From Gemmatimonadota bacterium (GTDB taxonomy: Bacteria > Gemmatimonadota > Gemmatimonadetes > Gemmatimonadales > Gemmatimonadaceae), in assembly GCA_026387935.1 (NCBI GenBank), contig JAPLKU010000014.1:62001-126000 (forward strand): a stretch of 64,000 nt of DNA, in the 5' to 3' direction. Below the pieces are notes generated by a model. It had not been told where the DNA came from, made no database searches, and saw nothing but the letters and a program-made list of their open reading frames with translations. Shown one piece after another: positions 1-8,751 of this stretch. Positions within the stretch are counted from its first letter, which is position 1. Each line of letters starts with the position of its first letter. The position numbers and the translations under genes were made by a program.

Positions 1-721
1 CGAGCATGTCTTCGGCGCGACCGCTCACGCGGCCGATTTCGCGCAACCGCGCGCGCGCGCGCCGCTCGGTGTAATCGAGCAGTGCGTCGCAGGCGCCGGC
101 CATGCGCGGGGCTCCCTCGCGGGCGAGCAGCGCTCGCCAGCCCGCCGCGCCGGCCGCACAGGCGCCGCGCTGCGCTTCGAGATCACCGCGCCGTTCACCT
201 GGCGTGCGCACGTTCGCGAGAATGAGTTCCAGCAGCGATTCATCGAGCACCCCCTTCGGAGCCAAGCGAATCGGCGGCAGGTGCAAACCTTCCTGCACCA
301 GTTCCGTCGCACCCTGTGGCATGGAGCCGGGGCTCATGCCACCGACATCGGCGTGGTGCGCGCGCACTGAGGTATAGCCGACGATCTTGCCGCGCTCGGA
401 CACTGCTTCAACCATCGTGAGGTCCGGCAGGTGCGAACCGCCATCAAACGGACTGTTCAGCAGGAAGACGTCGCCCGGAGCCGGCTTGCGCGCCATGACC
501 GCGCGCACCGACTCCGGCATCGCGCCCAAGTGCACCGGAATGTGGGCGGCCTGCGCAATCATCCTCCCGCGCGAGTCGAAAATGGCCGACGACGCATCGC
601 GCCGTTCGCGAATATTCGGCGACAGCGAGCCGCGCTCGAGCACCGTGCCCATCTCCTCCGCGATCATCGCGACCGCGTTGGACATCACCGAAAGTGTCAG
701 GGCGTCGAAACGAGCGGTCAT
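1..721 (-). CDS. hyuB: Hydantoinase B / oxoprolinase subunit B family protein (5' part, gene leaves the window)
   Basis: The first 240 codons are present, reading MTARFDALTLSVMSNAVAMI, and the frame stays open to the window edge. The start, the E-x-G-x-x-LERGSLSPNIRERRDASSAIF stretch and the later SPFDGGSHLPD and RAHHADVGG motifs are those of the HyuB (N-methylhydantoinase/acetophenone carboxylase B) family, which works with HyuA in ATP-dependent opening of hydantoin or 5-oxoproline rings or in related carboxylations. The ATG overlaps the hyuA stop codon by 4 nt (ATGA), so the two are translationally coupled, as expected for subunits of one enzyme. The substrate cannot be told from sequence. 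The family normally has more than 500 residues, so over half of the gene lies outside. Confidence 0.88.
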   Translation of the reverse strand, partial: MTARFDALTLSVMSNAVAMIAEEMGTVLERGSLSPNIRERRDASSAIFDSRGRMIAQAAHIPVHLGAMPESVRAVMARKPAPGDVFLLNSPFDGGSHLPDLTMVEAVSERGKIVGYTSVRAHHADVGGMSPGSMPQGATELVQEGLHLPPIRLAPKGVLDESLLELILANVRTPGERRGDLEAQRGACAAGAAGWRALLAREGAPRMAGACDALLDYTERRARARLREIGRVSGRAEDML

Positions 722-2607
722 TTGCGCTCCAGCATCCAGCCGCCGATCGGCAGCGCGCGTGCGGTCCAGCCACGCGCGACGACCATCGTTGCGTCCGGAA
801 GGGTGATCACGCTCGGGCCGCGGACCGGCTTCTGCGCGGTTATTCCTTTGACGGCGAGCGCGAGTTTATGCGGTTTGCCTACTGCCGCAGCGCGGGCGGC
901 GACGATTTCTATCGGCCGGTCAAGCGCAAACCCGTATCGCTTTTCGTGCAGCGTGACGAATCGCCGCGCAACGGCCGCGCCATCTTCGCGCGCGGAAAAT
1001 GGCACGTCGAGTTCATACCCCTGCCCAGCGTAGCGCACGCGCGCATGCGCACTGATCCGCGCGCCCTTCATCGCGCCGCTGGCGCGTTTTCCGAGGCCGG
1101 TGTGTAGCGCGGACACTTCCGGCTTGGACATCGACCGCGCTTCGCGCATGACGCTTGTCGCGGCTTCGCGCCGCTCCGGTGCGATCGCAAGACCAAGCGC
1201 GCTCAAGACGCCGGCGTGCGGCGGCACGAGGATGCGCTTCATCCCGAGCATATCGGCCAGTCCGCAGCCATGCAGCGGGCCGCCGCCGCCGAACGCCACG
1301 AGCACGCAGGCGCGCGGATCCACGCCGCGCTCGACGCTCACCCGGCGCAGCGCCCGCGCGACCGCCGCGTCGGCGATCGCTACAATGGCCTCTGCCGTTC
1401 GTTCCGTCGTGGCGCGCATCTGCTTCGCGAGTGAGGCGACGGCGGCGCGCGCGTTCACGCGGTCGAGCTTCACACCACCGGACAGTTCGGCCGCGTCGAG
1501 GCGCCCGAGCACGATGTGCGCGTCAGTGACGGTTGGTTCAGTGCCGCCGCGACCGAATGCCACTGGTCCCGGTACCGCACCCGCACTCTGCGGGCCCACG
1601 CGCAGTGCGCCGCCGGCATCCACCCACGCGATGCTGCCGCCTCCGGCACTTACCGTCTCGACGAGCACGCGCGGCAGCGCGATAGGAACGCCGGCAACGC
1701 TGCCGCCAGGCTCGACCAAGGGTTCACCACCGAGAATCAGGCCGGCATCCGCGCTCGTGCCGCCGATATCAATGGTGAGCGCATCACCGAGCTTTGCCGC
1801 GCGCAGCACTGCGGCCGCTCCGACGACCCCGCCGGCGGGACCGGACAGCGCGAGCGATGCGGCCCGCGATGCCGCGTCGACCGCCGGAAGCATTCCGCCG
1901 CCGCTCGTCATGACGTTTGGCGCGGGAAAACCATTGGCGCGAAGCCGCGCACTCAGATGCTCGATGTACCGGCGCACGCGCGGTCGGGCATATCCCTCTG
2001 CCACTGCCGTCGCGGTGCGCTCGTACTCGCGAATTTCAGGCAGGACGTCCGCGCTGCAGACGACGTCGACGTTCGGCAGTCGTTTTCGAATCGCCGCCGC
2101 AAGCCGATTCTCGTGCGTGTTGTCGGCGTAGGCGTGCAAGAGCGAGACGACGACGATGTCCGGATTGAGCGCCGCGACTTCGGTCGCCACGCGGGTCGCT
2201 TCTGCATTGGTGAGCACTTTGCGAACGGCAACGGCGGCAATCCGTTCGTCGACGGCCACGACGCGCTCATCCGGCACCAGCGGCGCCGGATGGTGCATCG
2301 ACAGATCGTAGAGCGAGGCACGTTCTTGGCGGCGCAGCTCGAGCAGGTCTGCGGCGCCGGCGGTGGCACAGAGCACCACGCGTGCGCCCTTTCGCTCGAG
2401 CAACAGATTGGTCACGACGGTCGTGCCATGCGCAATACGGGTCACGTCGCGACCCGGTGCGCCGAGCGCGGCCATCGCATTGGCAACGCCTTCACTCTGA
2501 TCCGCTGGCGTACTCAGCACCTTTCGCGCGACTACGCGCCCGTCCTTCCCGACGGCCGCGAGATCGGTGAATGTCCCACCGACGTCCACACCGACAGAAA
2601 ACGTCAC
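718..2607 (-). CDS. hyuA: Hydantoinase A / oxoprolinase subunit A family protein
   Basis: A 629-residue protein beginning (GTG) MTFSVGVDVGGTFTDLAAVG. The GVDVGGTFTD motif at residues 6-15 is the N-terminal nucleotide-binding signature of the hydantoinase/oxoprolinase ASKHA fold; HGTTVVTNLLLERKG, SGPAGGVVGA, TIDIGGTSADAG and FGGGGPLHGCGLA follow in family order. It is the ATP-dependent subunit pairing with HyuB directly downstream. The GTG at 2607 is chosen because it lies at the family N-terminus and overlaps the stop of the upstream gene as GTGA; the frame is open further upstream but that is antisense-like sequence inside the preceding gene. Substrate (hydantoin, 5-oxoproline, a ketone) is undetermined. 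Confidence 0.9.
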   Translation of the reverse strand: MTFSVGVDVGGTFTDLAAVGKDGRVVARKVLSTPADQSEGVANAMAALGAPGRDVTRIAHGTTVVTNLLLERKGARVVLCATAGAADLLELRRQERASLYDLSMHHPAPLVPDERVVAVDERIAAVAVRKVLTNAEATRVATEVAALNPDIVVVSLLHAYADNTHENRLAAAIRKRLPNVDVVCSADVLPEIREYERTATAVAEGYARPRVRRYIEHLSARLRANGFPAPNVMTSGGGMLPAVDAASRAASLALSGPAGGVVGAAAVLRAAKLGDALTIDIGGTSADAGLILGGEPLVEPGGSVAGVPIALPRVLVETVSAGGGSIAWVDAGGALRVGPQSAGAVPGPVAFGRGGTEPTVTDAHIVLGRLDAAELSGGVKLDRVNARAAVASLAKQMRATTERTAEAIVAIADAAVARALRRVSVERGVDPRACVLVAFGGGGPLHGCGLADMLGMKRILVPPHAGVLSALGLAIAPERREAATSVMREARSMSKPEVSALHTGLGKRASGAMKGARISAHARVRYAGQGYELDVPFSAREDGAAVARRFVTLHEKRYGFALDRPIEIVAARAAAVGKPHKLALAVKGITAQKPVRGPSVITLPDATMVVARGWTARALPIGGWMLERK

Positions 2608-3926
2608 GTGGGTTCTCCCTGACCGTGTGAGCGCCAGTACAGCGCGAATGCGATTGCTGTGTGGCCGAGAGACGCGAACACCGCCGGTGCGATATCCCGG
2701 GGCGAAACGACCTCGAAGGCGTGTGACGCGAGCGAGAGGAGCGCAGCGGCCGCCGTGAACAGCGCCAGCGCGGTCGCGGCCTTCAGCATTCGCGCTCTGT
2801 GCCGTGATGACCCCGGGAGCAGAATGAGCACCGCGAGCGCAATCGACACTGGTGTCCCAAGCAGCACATTTGCGTTCGTGGCCATGAATACATGCCGCGT
2901 GAACAGGCCGGCCAGGAGCACGAGCGTGCCAGCGAGGCCAGCCACCAGATGCCACGCGCTGGCGGAAACATTGAACGTGACACGCGCCCACCTCGGCTCG
3001 CTCAGCAATCCGCCGAAGGCCATGAAGGCGCAGGCCAGCACGAGGCCGAGCAAGAGTGCGGCCTTCGTGAACGTGGGTGCCGCGCTGGCTTCGGTGAATT
3101 TCCCCTCAGCCACGAGCAACTGCTCGCTGCGGACGAGCGCGCGCTGCCCAAGCGGCCGCGTGACGTTCAGGTCGTTGATGGCGTCGCGGAGGCGCATCGG
3201 CACGAAGAGTTCTTCCCATGCGGACATCGGCACGTCGGCGCGGGGACCGAGGGCAAAGGTCATGCCGAATCCGGTCACCGGAAAATCGGCGGCAAGGCGC
3301 AGCGTTTCTCCGCGCCAAGTGAGCGCGCGACCAGGACCGGTCATCGCACGACGGAGGCCGCCGCCCAGCACGGCATCGATGGCGTCGCGAACACGCGTGG
3401 AACAGTTGTCGAGATAGTAGTCATACCGGTAGAACTTGTTTTCGTCGCGCGCCTGCCATCGCAGAAACGTCAGCAGTGAATCCGCTTCCTGCCGGTCGAG
3501 ATCGAGCGTCTGTTCCCAGACCGCGCGCCCTTGGCGCTGGTAGTAGTTCACAAGAAACGGCGACGGGAATCCCGCCATCCAGTACCGCGTGTCGCCGGTG
3601 AGAAATCGCGGAATGAAGTTGGGCGAGTTGAAATCGTACATCCCCCAGTTCCACGCCGAATCGAGGCCGGTGCGAACGTTGCGCACGCGCAGCGACATGT
3701 GGCCAAACCGATCGAAGAGTTCTTCTCCCTGCCCCATCGTCAGAATGGAGACGACGAGCGAATCAGGGCCGAGGCTTCCGAGCAGCTGCACGGTTGCGCC
3801 GCTTCGCTGCGCACCGGCATCGCGAGCGGTGGTCAGCGACACCGCCAACGCGATCGCGCCGACCGCCATCCAGCCGCGCAGGCCGCGCGCATTGCTGCTC
3901 CGATTGGTTGTGTGGCTGCTGTGCAT
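2604..3926 (-). CDS. DUF4105 (Lnb N-terminal periplasmic-type) membrane protein
   Basis: A 440-residue protein. Residues 17-40 form a signal peptide or anchor ending A-G-A-Q. The middle part carries the DUF4105 hallmarks: a His in RFGHMSLRV (H76) and a Cys in YYLDNCSTRVRD (C175), the presumed catalytic pair of this NlpC-like papain fold. About five hydrophobic segments follow in the C-terminal third. In Bacteroides the Lnb protein with this domain N-acylates lipoproteins, so a lipoprotein-processing role is possible but is inference here. The ATG at 3926 is 8 nt after the SpoIID-like gene stop; its own stop overlaps the hyuA start. The neighbouring SpoIID-like lipoprotein fits an envelope role. 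Confidence 0.7.
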   Translation of the reverse strand: MHSSHTTNRSSNARGLRGWMAVGAIALAVSLTTARDAGAQRSGATVQLLGSLGPDSLVVSILTMGQGEELFDRFGHMSLRVRNVRTGLDSAWNWGMYDFNSPNFIPRFLTGDTRYWMAGFPSPFLVNYYQRQGRAVWEQTLDLDRQEADSLLTFLRWQARDENKFYRYDYYLDNCSTRVRDAIDAVLGGGLRRAMTGPGRALTWRGETLRLAADFPVTGFGMTFALGPRADVPMSAWEELFVPMRLRDAINDLNVTRPLGQRALVRSEQLLVAEGKFTEASAAPTFTKAALLLGLVLACAFMAFGGLLSEPRWARVTFNVSASAWHLVAGLAGTLVLLAGLFTRHVFMATNANVLLGTPVSIALAVLILLPGSSRHRARMLKAATALALFTAAAALLSLASHAFEVVSPRDIAPAVFASLGHTAIAFALYWRSHGQGEPT

Positions 3927-3934
3927 GAGGAAGA

Positions 3935-5341
3935 TCAAGAGGCGGGACCGACGGTGGTGCCAGGGTAATACGCTGCCAGAATACTGCGGGCCGTCTGTCC
4001 TGCGCGTGCGCGACCGATGGCCCCCCACTGGCACATCCCCACGCCGTGCCCGTATCCATTGCCCCGGAGCACCACGCGGGCGAGCGACCCATCGCGCGCC
4101 GACTCGGTGTTCACGGAAAAATAGGTACTGTTGAGGATCTCGGCCCCGCTGGAGCGGAGCACGTACCGGATGTCATTGCCGCGAACGGCGTACGCGCCTT
4201 GCTCCGTCATGAAGACGGCGCGAGCCACGCGCCCACTCGGCGTGCGCGCGTCGATGGAGAGTCCGCGAATATGGCCCGGCGCGCCCGAGAGGTCCTCGGT
4301 GTACTGCCTCAGGTAGCTCCGCGCCACAGCGTCCAGTTCAGCGGTCAAGAACTCCTTGGTCCACGAAAATCGCGGCGCGATATCGCAATAGTAACGGTCC
4401 GCCGAGCCGGGAATCCTGTCGCTCACGCGGCGCAGGTACCCCGACGGGCCAACGCGCCACACTTCTTCAGGCGCCGCACTCTCGCCACCGCACGTGGACG
4501 AATAGGGCGCGTCCACCACGCGACCGCCGAATTTCAACACCATTCCGGCCGTCGTTCGCACGGCGCGGTCGGTTGGCTCACGCTCGGCGTCAGCTCCGCC
4601 ATACACTTGGTCTGCAACGGTGGCGGCCATGTCGAATGTCGACGTTCGCGGGTCAGCCGCCTGTGCCGTATTCAGTCTGACCCAGGTATAGCTTCGCGCC
4701 GCGATGGCCTGCGCTTCGACCGCGGCCTGTTCATTCGGCCCGCGGACACCGATTTCGAGGGGCACCACACCGCGCAAATAGTCTTCAACGCCGAGCACGT
4801 TCACGACAACCAATCCAGAATCCGAGGCGACGACACGCACCGCGCCGCGATAACGCCGTCCAGCGAAGGTGACAAAGTGCTCAGGCGCGTCAGGGCGAAT
4901 GGTCACGTGCCCTTCGCTCATTCGCGCGGCTTGCCCGGTTCGTGCGACGGCCCGAAGTTCCAGTCCGCGGCGCTGAATGGTCCAGGTATCTTCCGCGCGC
5001 CCGCGCACGATGAGACCGTTGTTTGCGTCGTACAAACGCCACGGGCCGGTGGCGCTGAGCGGCGCTTCCTGGGCGGCGGTGGCAAGCGCTACCCGAACAT
5101 CGAGGTTGCCGTCTTTCGGCGCGTCTGGCGTTGGATTGGTTGGCAGCTCAACGGCCGGCGCGCGCTTGGCGGTATCGGCCGCTGGCCGATTTCGCGACGG
5201 CGGAAGGATGATCATCGGCGGCCCGGGATCGGGGATGCGTCGCGTGACGCAGGCGCCGAGCGAACTGACAGCGAGGGCGACGAGAACCACTCCGGCCTGT
5301 GCCACGTGCAGCGTGACTCGGCGCCGGGCCGAATCGCTCAC
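3935..5341 (-). CDS. SpoIID/LytB-domain lipoprotein
   Basis: A 468-residue protein starting with GTG that overlaps the rimO stop (GTGA). An N-terminal hydrophobic stretch ends in the lipobox L-G-A-C (C31), so it is probably a lipoprotein. After a Pro/Ala linker, the SpoIID domain is clear: EDYLRGVVPLEIG, EAQAIAARSYTWVRL, AGMVLKFGGRVVDAPYSSTCGG, and near the C-terminus GYGHGVGMCQWGA then AAYYPGTTV. SpoIID proteins are lytic transglycosylases acting on denuded peptidoglycan in sporulating Firmicutes; in Gram-negatives the role is unknown but likely cell-wall related. The GHGVGMCQWGA motif holds the conserved Cys and His of the family. Confidence 0.88.
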   Translation of the reverse strand: MSDSARRRVTLHVAQAGVVLVALAVSSLGACVTRRIPDPGPPMIILPPSRNRPAADTAKRAPAVELPTNPTPDAPKDGNLDVRVALATAAQEAPLSATGPWRLYDANNGLIVRGRAEDTWTIQRRGLELRAVARTGQAARMSEGHVTIRPDAPEHFVTFAGRRYRGAVRVVASDSGLVVVNVLGVEDYLRGVVPLEIGVRGPNEQAAVEAQAIAARSYTWVRLNTAQAADPRTSTFDMAATVADQVYGGADAEREPTDRAVRTTAGMVLKFGGRVVDAPYSSTCGGESAAPEEVWRVGPSGYLRRVSDRIPGSADRYYCDIAPRFSWTKEFLTAELDAVARSYLRQYTEDLSGAPGHIRGLSIDARTPSGRVARAVFMTEQGAYAVRGNDIRYVLRSSGAEILNSTYFSVNTESARDGSLARVVLRGNGYGHGVGMCQWGAIGRARAGQTARSILAAYYPGTTVGPAS

Positions 5342-6696
5342 CGTCCGAACGCTCCCATCGAGGCCACGGGCAGATAGCGCGGCAGTTCGGGCTTCGCCGT
5401 CGATGGCGCGCTGATCACGCGTCGTACGACTGCGGTGAAGTCGTAGTCATCCGTGCCGGTGACCTCGACCTCAACCAGCGAACCGGCAGCAACGCCTCGG
5501 TCGAGTACGGTGACGCCGTCAATGTCGTCCGCCTGCCAGGGCAGTCGCGCTTGCTTGCCGCCGTCAGCGAGCGCGACAACCGTTTGGCCAACACGCTCAC
5601 TGTAGCGCTCATCGGTGATGCTGCGCTGCAGTTCGGTGAGCAACTCCAGGCGCTCACGTTTGATGGACTCCGGCACGTCGTCGTCCATCGTGGCGGCGTG
5701 GGTGCCTTCCTGCTCGGAATAGGTGAACGCGCCGACGCGCTCGAACCGCATCTCTTCCAAAAAGGCCATTAACTCCAGGAAATCCGCATCGGTTTCGCCT
5801 GGGAACCCAACGATGCAGGTCGTGCGAATGGCCACCCCCTGCACGGCCTCGCGATAGCGGGCGACCTTTTCGCGAATGGTGCGTTGGCGCTCTGGGCGGC
5901 GCATACGCGTCAGTACGGCGTCGGCCGCATGCTGCATCGGCATATCGAGGTACCGCACAATGCGCGGTTCGCGGGCGATCACGTCGAGCAGCTTGGGGGT
6001 AATGCCAGCGGAATAGAGGTACATCAGGCGAATCCACGGAATCGTGGTATCGCGAATGAGGGCTTCGAGCGCTTCGGGCAGGCCAACGCCGTCACGACGG
6101 TCACGGCCGTAGTGCGCGAGATCCTGCGCCACGAGGTTCACTTCGCGGGCGCCCTGGAGCTCAAGCAACTGCGCTTCGCGGACCACATCATCGAGCGCAA
6201 ACGACCGGTGCTTGCCCCGCATGAGCGGAATGGCGCAGAAGGCGCACCCATGATCGCACCCTTCGCTCAGCTTGAGGTAGCGCACGTGGGGCGCATCGCC
6301 AGAGTAGGTACGCACTCCCGGGTGCAGCGCGTCGGCCGGGCCCAGCAGGCCACGCGCCTGGAGCTGCGGCACGAGTTGCTCGGTGTCGGCCGCGCCGAGG
6401 AAAAGATCAACCTCCGGCAGTGCTTCGCGGAGTTCAGCTTCGTGCCGCTGGACCATGCAGCCCACCGCGATGACCGCCTGCACCGTGCCGTCTTCCTTCA
6501 GCTTGGTGGCGCTGACGATCGCATCAATCGACTCGCGCTTGGCGGCATCGATGAATCCGCAGGTGTTCACGACGACGACATCCGCCGTGGCCGGGTCGTG
6601 CACCTGCACCGCGCCATGCTCGATGAGCGCACCGAGGTAGCGCTCCGAATCAACGGTATTCTTGTCGCAACCGAGCGTGATCAGGGCTACGCGCAT
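5338..6696 (-). CDS. rimO: Ribosomal protein uS12 methylthiotransferase RimO
   Basis: A 452-residue radical-SAM methylthiotransferase that methylthiolates an aspartate of ribosomal protein S12. The N-terminal UPF0004 domain has the three cluster cysteines C10 (TLGCDKN), C46 (NTCGFID) and C80 (VGCMVQR); the radical SAM CxxxCxxC is C147-C151-C154 (SEGCDHGCAFC). The VALITLGCDKNTVDSE start separates RimO from MiaB. A C-terminal TRAM-like region precedes the stop. It starts 4 nt after yajQ and overlaps the SpoIID-like gene, so it sits inside the operon. All key residues are present. Confidence 0.96.
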   Translation of the reverse strand: MRVALITLGCDKNTVDSERYLGALIEHGAVQVHDPATADVVVVNTCGFIDAAKRESIDAIVSATKLKEDGTVQAVIAVGCMVQRHEAELREALPEVDLFLGAADTEQLVPQLQARGLLGPADALHPGVRTYSGDAPHVRYLKLSEGCDHGCAFCAIPLMRGKHRSFALDDVVREAQLLELQGAREVNLVAQDLAHYGRDRRDGVGLPEALEALIRDTTIPWIRLMYLYSAGITPKLLDVIAREPRIVRYLDMPMQHAADAVLTRMRRPERQRTIREKVARYREAVQGVAIRTTCIVGFPGETDADFLELMAFLEEMRFERVGAFTYSEQEGTHAATMDDDVPESIKRERLELLTELQRSITDERYSERVGQTVVALADGGKQARLPWQADDIDGVTVLDRGVAAGSLVEVEVTGTDDYDFTAVVRRVISAPSTAKPELPRYLPVASMGAFGR

Positions 6697-6700
6697 CCCG

Positions 6701-7201
6701 TTACCGGTAGTTGCCGAACTGCAACTCGACTCCGACGTCCTGGGTCCGGAGAAAGGTGATCACCGCTTGCAGTTCATCGCGCGACGGTGCGCTCACGCGC
6801 ACCTGATCGGACTGAATTGACGCGGTCACCTTTTTGAATTTTTGCTCCTTGATGGCCGCCACGACCTTCTTGGCCGTTTCGACATCGAGCGCCTGCTTGA
6901 GCTTGATCTCGCGGCGCAACATGTCGCCGCCGGCAGGAATTATTTCGCCAGGATCGAGGTTTTTCACCGGCACGCCGCGCTTGATCAGCTTGCCCTGCAC
7001 CACATCGAACATCGCGCGCATGCGCATGTCGGTGTCGGCGAGGAGCGCGATGAGTCCTTCGGCGCGCTTGAACTCGATTTCGATGGTGGCGCCCTTGAAG
7101 TCGTAGCGCTGCGCGACTTCCTTGTTCGCCTGATTGATGGCGTTGTCGACCTCCTGCAGGTCGACGCCTGTGGTCACATCAAAGGACGCGGTCGGGGGCA
7201 T
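6701..7201 (-). CDS. yajQ: YajQ family nucleotide-binding protein
   Basis: A 166-residue protein matching the usual YajQ length. Diagnostic stretches are FDVTTGVDLQEVDNAINQA, AQRYDFKG, IIPAGGDMLRREIKLKQALD and KKVTASIQSDQVRVSAPSRDELQ. Members bind nucleotides, and in Xanthomonas and Pseudomonas a homologue is a cyclic-di-GMP effector that interacts with transcription factors; no such partner is visible here. The start codon lies exactly 6 nt after TAGATT (7208-7213), a likely -10 box, so it can be made from its own leaderless mRNA as well as by readthrough from the GNAT gene. Confidence 0.95.
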   Translation of the reverse strand: MPPTASFDVTTGVDLQEVDNAINQANKEVAQRYDFKGATIEIEFKRAEGLIALLADTDMRMRAMFDVVQGKLIKRGVPVKNLDPGEIIPAGGDMLRREIKLKQALDVETAKKVVAAIKEQKFKKVTASIQSDQVRVSAPSRDELQAVITFLRTQDVGVELQFGNYR

Positions 7202-7213
7202 GCCCCCAATCTA
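7202..7213 (-). promoter_or_regulatory. Candidate leaderless promoter of yajQ (-10 TAGATT)
   Basis: On the minus strand TAGATT at 7213-7208 is followed by exactly six bases and then the yajQ ATG. The hexamer includes the stop codon of the upstream GNAT gene. The spacing places the transcription start at or next to the A of the ATG, and no ribosome binding site is visible. The same arrangement recurs at several other genes in the window. Confidence 0.45.
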
Positions 7214-7801
7214 GGCACGTGGAGCGAGCCACGTCTCGAGGCGAGCCTTCGCGGCCGGCCATTCCGCATCCGTGATGGAATACCAGACCGAGTCCCGCAT
7301 GGTGCCGTCCGGCATGCGCATATGGTTCCGGTGCGTGCCTTCAAATACCGCGCCGAGCCGCTCGATGGCCCGGCGCGACTTGGCGTTCTTCACGTGGGTC
7401 TTGAGCTCCACCCGCCGGGCGCCGAGGGTCTCGAACGCGTGCCTCAGCATCAGGTACTTGGCTTCGCTGTTGGCCGCCGTCCGTTGCAAGGACTCCGCCA
7501 GCCAGGTGCCGCCAATTTCGTAGCGCCCGTCGAACTCACTGATGTTCATGAATCGGGTCGATCCGATGACTCGGTTTCCTTCCAGCAAGACCGTGGCAAA
7601 CGGAAGCGCCGTGCGGGCAGCCTGGGCGGACAGCGCCTCGTTCATCCATTTCTCTATGGCGGCGGGCGACGCGAGGCTGACCGGGAACCATTTGAAGATC
7701 TCGGCGTCCGCCGCGATTGTAGCCAGTGCAGGCACGTGCGACGGGCTCAGCGGTTCCAGCCGAATCGTCCGTCCCGTGAGGGTGACGGGCGCTGGACTCA
7801 A
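7211..7801 (-). CDS. GNAT family N-acetyltransferase (RimJ/RimL type)
   Basis: A 196-residue single-domain acetyltransferase. It has the RimJ/RimL-like layout: LTGRTIRLEPLSPSHVPAL at the N-terminus, IGSTRFMNIS (beta strand), RYEIGGTWLAESLQRTAANSEAKYLMLRHAF (acetyl-CoA-binding region) and LGARRVELKTHVKNAKSRRAIERLGAVFEGTHRNHM. Proteins of this type acetylate N-termini, antibiotics or small amines; the substrate is unknown. The start is TTG at 7801, overlapping the rpoD stop as TTGA; no ATG or GTG lies near the family N-terminus. It is probably translated by coupling to rpoD. Confidence 0.85.
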   Translation of the reverse strand: MSPAPVTLTGRTIRLEPLSPSHVPALATIAADAEIFKWFPVSLASPAAIEKWMNEALSAQAARTALPFATVLLEGNRVIGSTRFMNISEFDGRYEIGGTWLAESLQRTAANSEAKYLMLRHAFETLGARRVELKTHVKNAKSRRAIERLGAVFEGTHRNHMRMPDGTMRDSVWYSITDAEWPAAKARLETWLAPRA

Positions 7802-8655
7802 CCGAGGTAGCTCTCCAGTGCGCGGGCACGCGAGACGTGTCGGAGCCGTGAAAGCGCCTTTTCCTTGATCTGGCGCACGCGCTCGCGAGTGATGTTTAAC
7901 TTTTCGCCGATATCCTCGAGGGTCATCGGTTCCGCACCATCCAGCCCGAAGTAGAGCGTGAGGATCTTCGCCTCGCGCTCCTTGAGGCCACCGAGCGCGT
8001 CATGGATGGACTGCGTCAGCGCCTTGCTGAACATCTCTTCGTCGGGCGTGAGGTTCGTCGAATCGGGGAGGTAATCCAGCAGGCGATTGTCTTCGCCTGG
8101 GTTCATCGGTGCGTCGAGGGAAACGTGGGCCTGTGAGATGGAAATCGTTTTCGAAACTTCTTCTTCCGTAATCTCCATGCCTTCGGCGATTTCCGCGTGT
8201 GTTGCCTCGCGGCCAAGTTCCTGGAGCAGCGCCCTGGCGCGTTTGCCGATACGATGCAACGTGCCGGCGCGATTCAACGGTACGCGTACGATGCGGCTTT
8301 GCTCGGAAAGGGCCTGCAGGATGGCCTGACGGATCCACCAGACGGCGTAGGAGATAAACTTGATCCCCTTCGTCTCGTCAAACTTGTGTGCGGCCCGGAT
8401 GAGCCCGAGGTTGCCCTCGTTGATCAGGTCGCTGAGTGAAACGCCCTGATTCTGGTATTTCTTGGCGACCGACACCACGAAGCGCAGGTTCGATCGCACG
8501 AGCGTATCGAGCGCTTCCTGGTCATTCTTGCGGATCTTGAGCGCGAGATCGACTTCCTGTTCGCGATTGATCAGCGGGTAGATGCTGATGTCGCGCAGGT
8601 ACTGGTCGAGCGGGCCTTCCTCGAATGAATGCCGCCGGTGCGGCGCGCCAGTCAT
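7798..8655 (-). CDS. rpoD: RNA polymerase sigma factor, RpoD/SigA family (short form)
   Basis: A 285-residue sigma-70 factor. Region 1.2 (DQYLRDISIYPLINREQEVDLA), region 2 (NLRFVVSVAKKYQNQGVSLSDLINEGNLGLIRAAHKFD then KGIKFISYAVWWIRQAI), region 3 and region 4 (LEDIGEKLNITRERVRQIKEKALSRL) are all intact. There is no region 1.1 and no long non-conserved insert, which makes it much shorter than E. coli RpoD (613 residues) or B. subtilis SigA (371). It may be the main vegetative sigma or a group 2 factor; whether another copy exists cannot be seen. The TANNNT-like boxes in the window suit a factor of this class. Confidence 0.9.
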   Translation of the reverse strand: MTGAPHRRHSFEEGPLDQYLRDISIYPLINREQEVDLALKIRKNDQEALDTLVRSNLRFVVSVAKKYQNQGVSLSDLINEGNLGLIRAAHKFDETKGIKFISYAVWWIRQAILQALSEQSRIVRVPLNRAGTLHRIGKRARALLQELGREATHAEIAEGMEITEEEVSKTISISQAHVSLDAPMNPGEDNRLLDYLPDSTNLTPDEEMFSKALTQSIHDALGGLKEREAKILTLYFGLDGAEPMTLEDIGEKLNITRERVRQIKEKALSRLRHVSRARALESYLG

Positions 8656-8751
8656 GGTGTTCGTGGTGCCCGGGCGGAATGTGGGGGAGCAACCTGCAGG
8701 AATGTGGAGCGCGGAGTGACAGTGCGGAAGATCAGCGTTCGGCGGTGCCGG

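Noticed and set aside
1100-2131. 343-codon plus-strand frame opposite hyuA
   Set aside because: Ser/Pro/Arg-rich shadow of the hyuA codons; hyuA has full family support.
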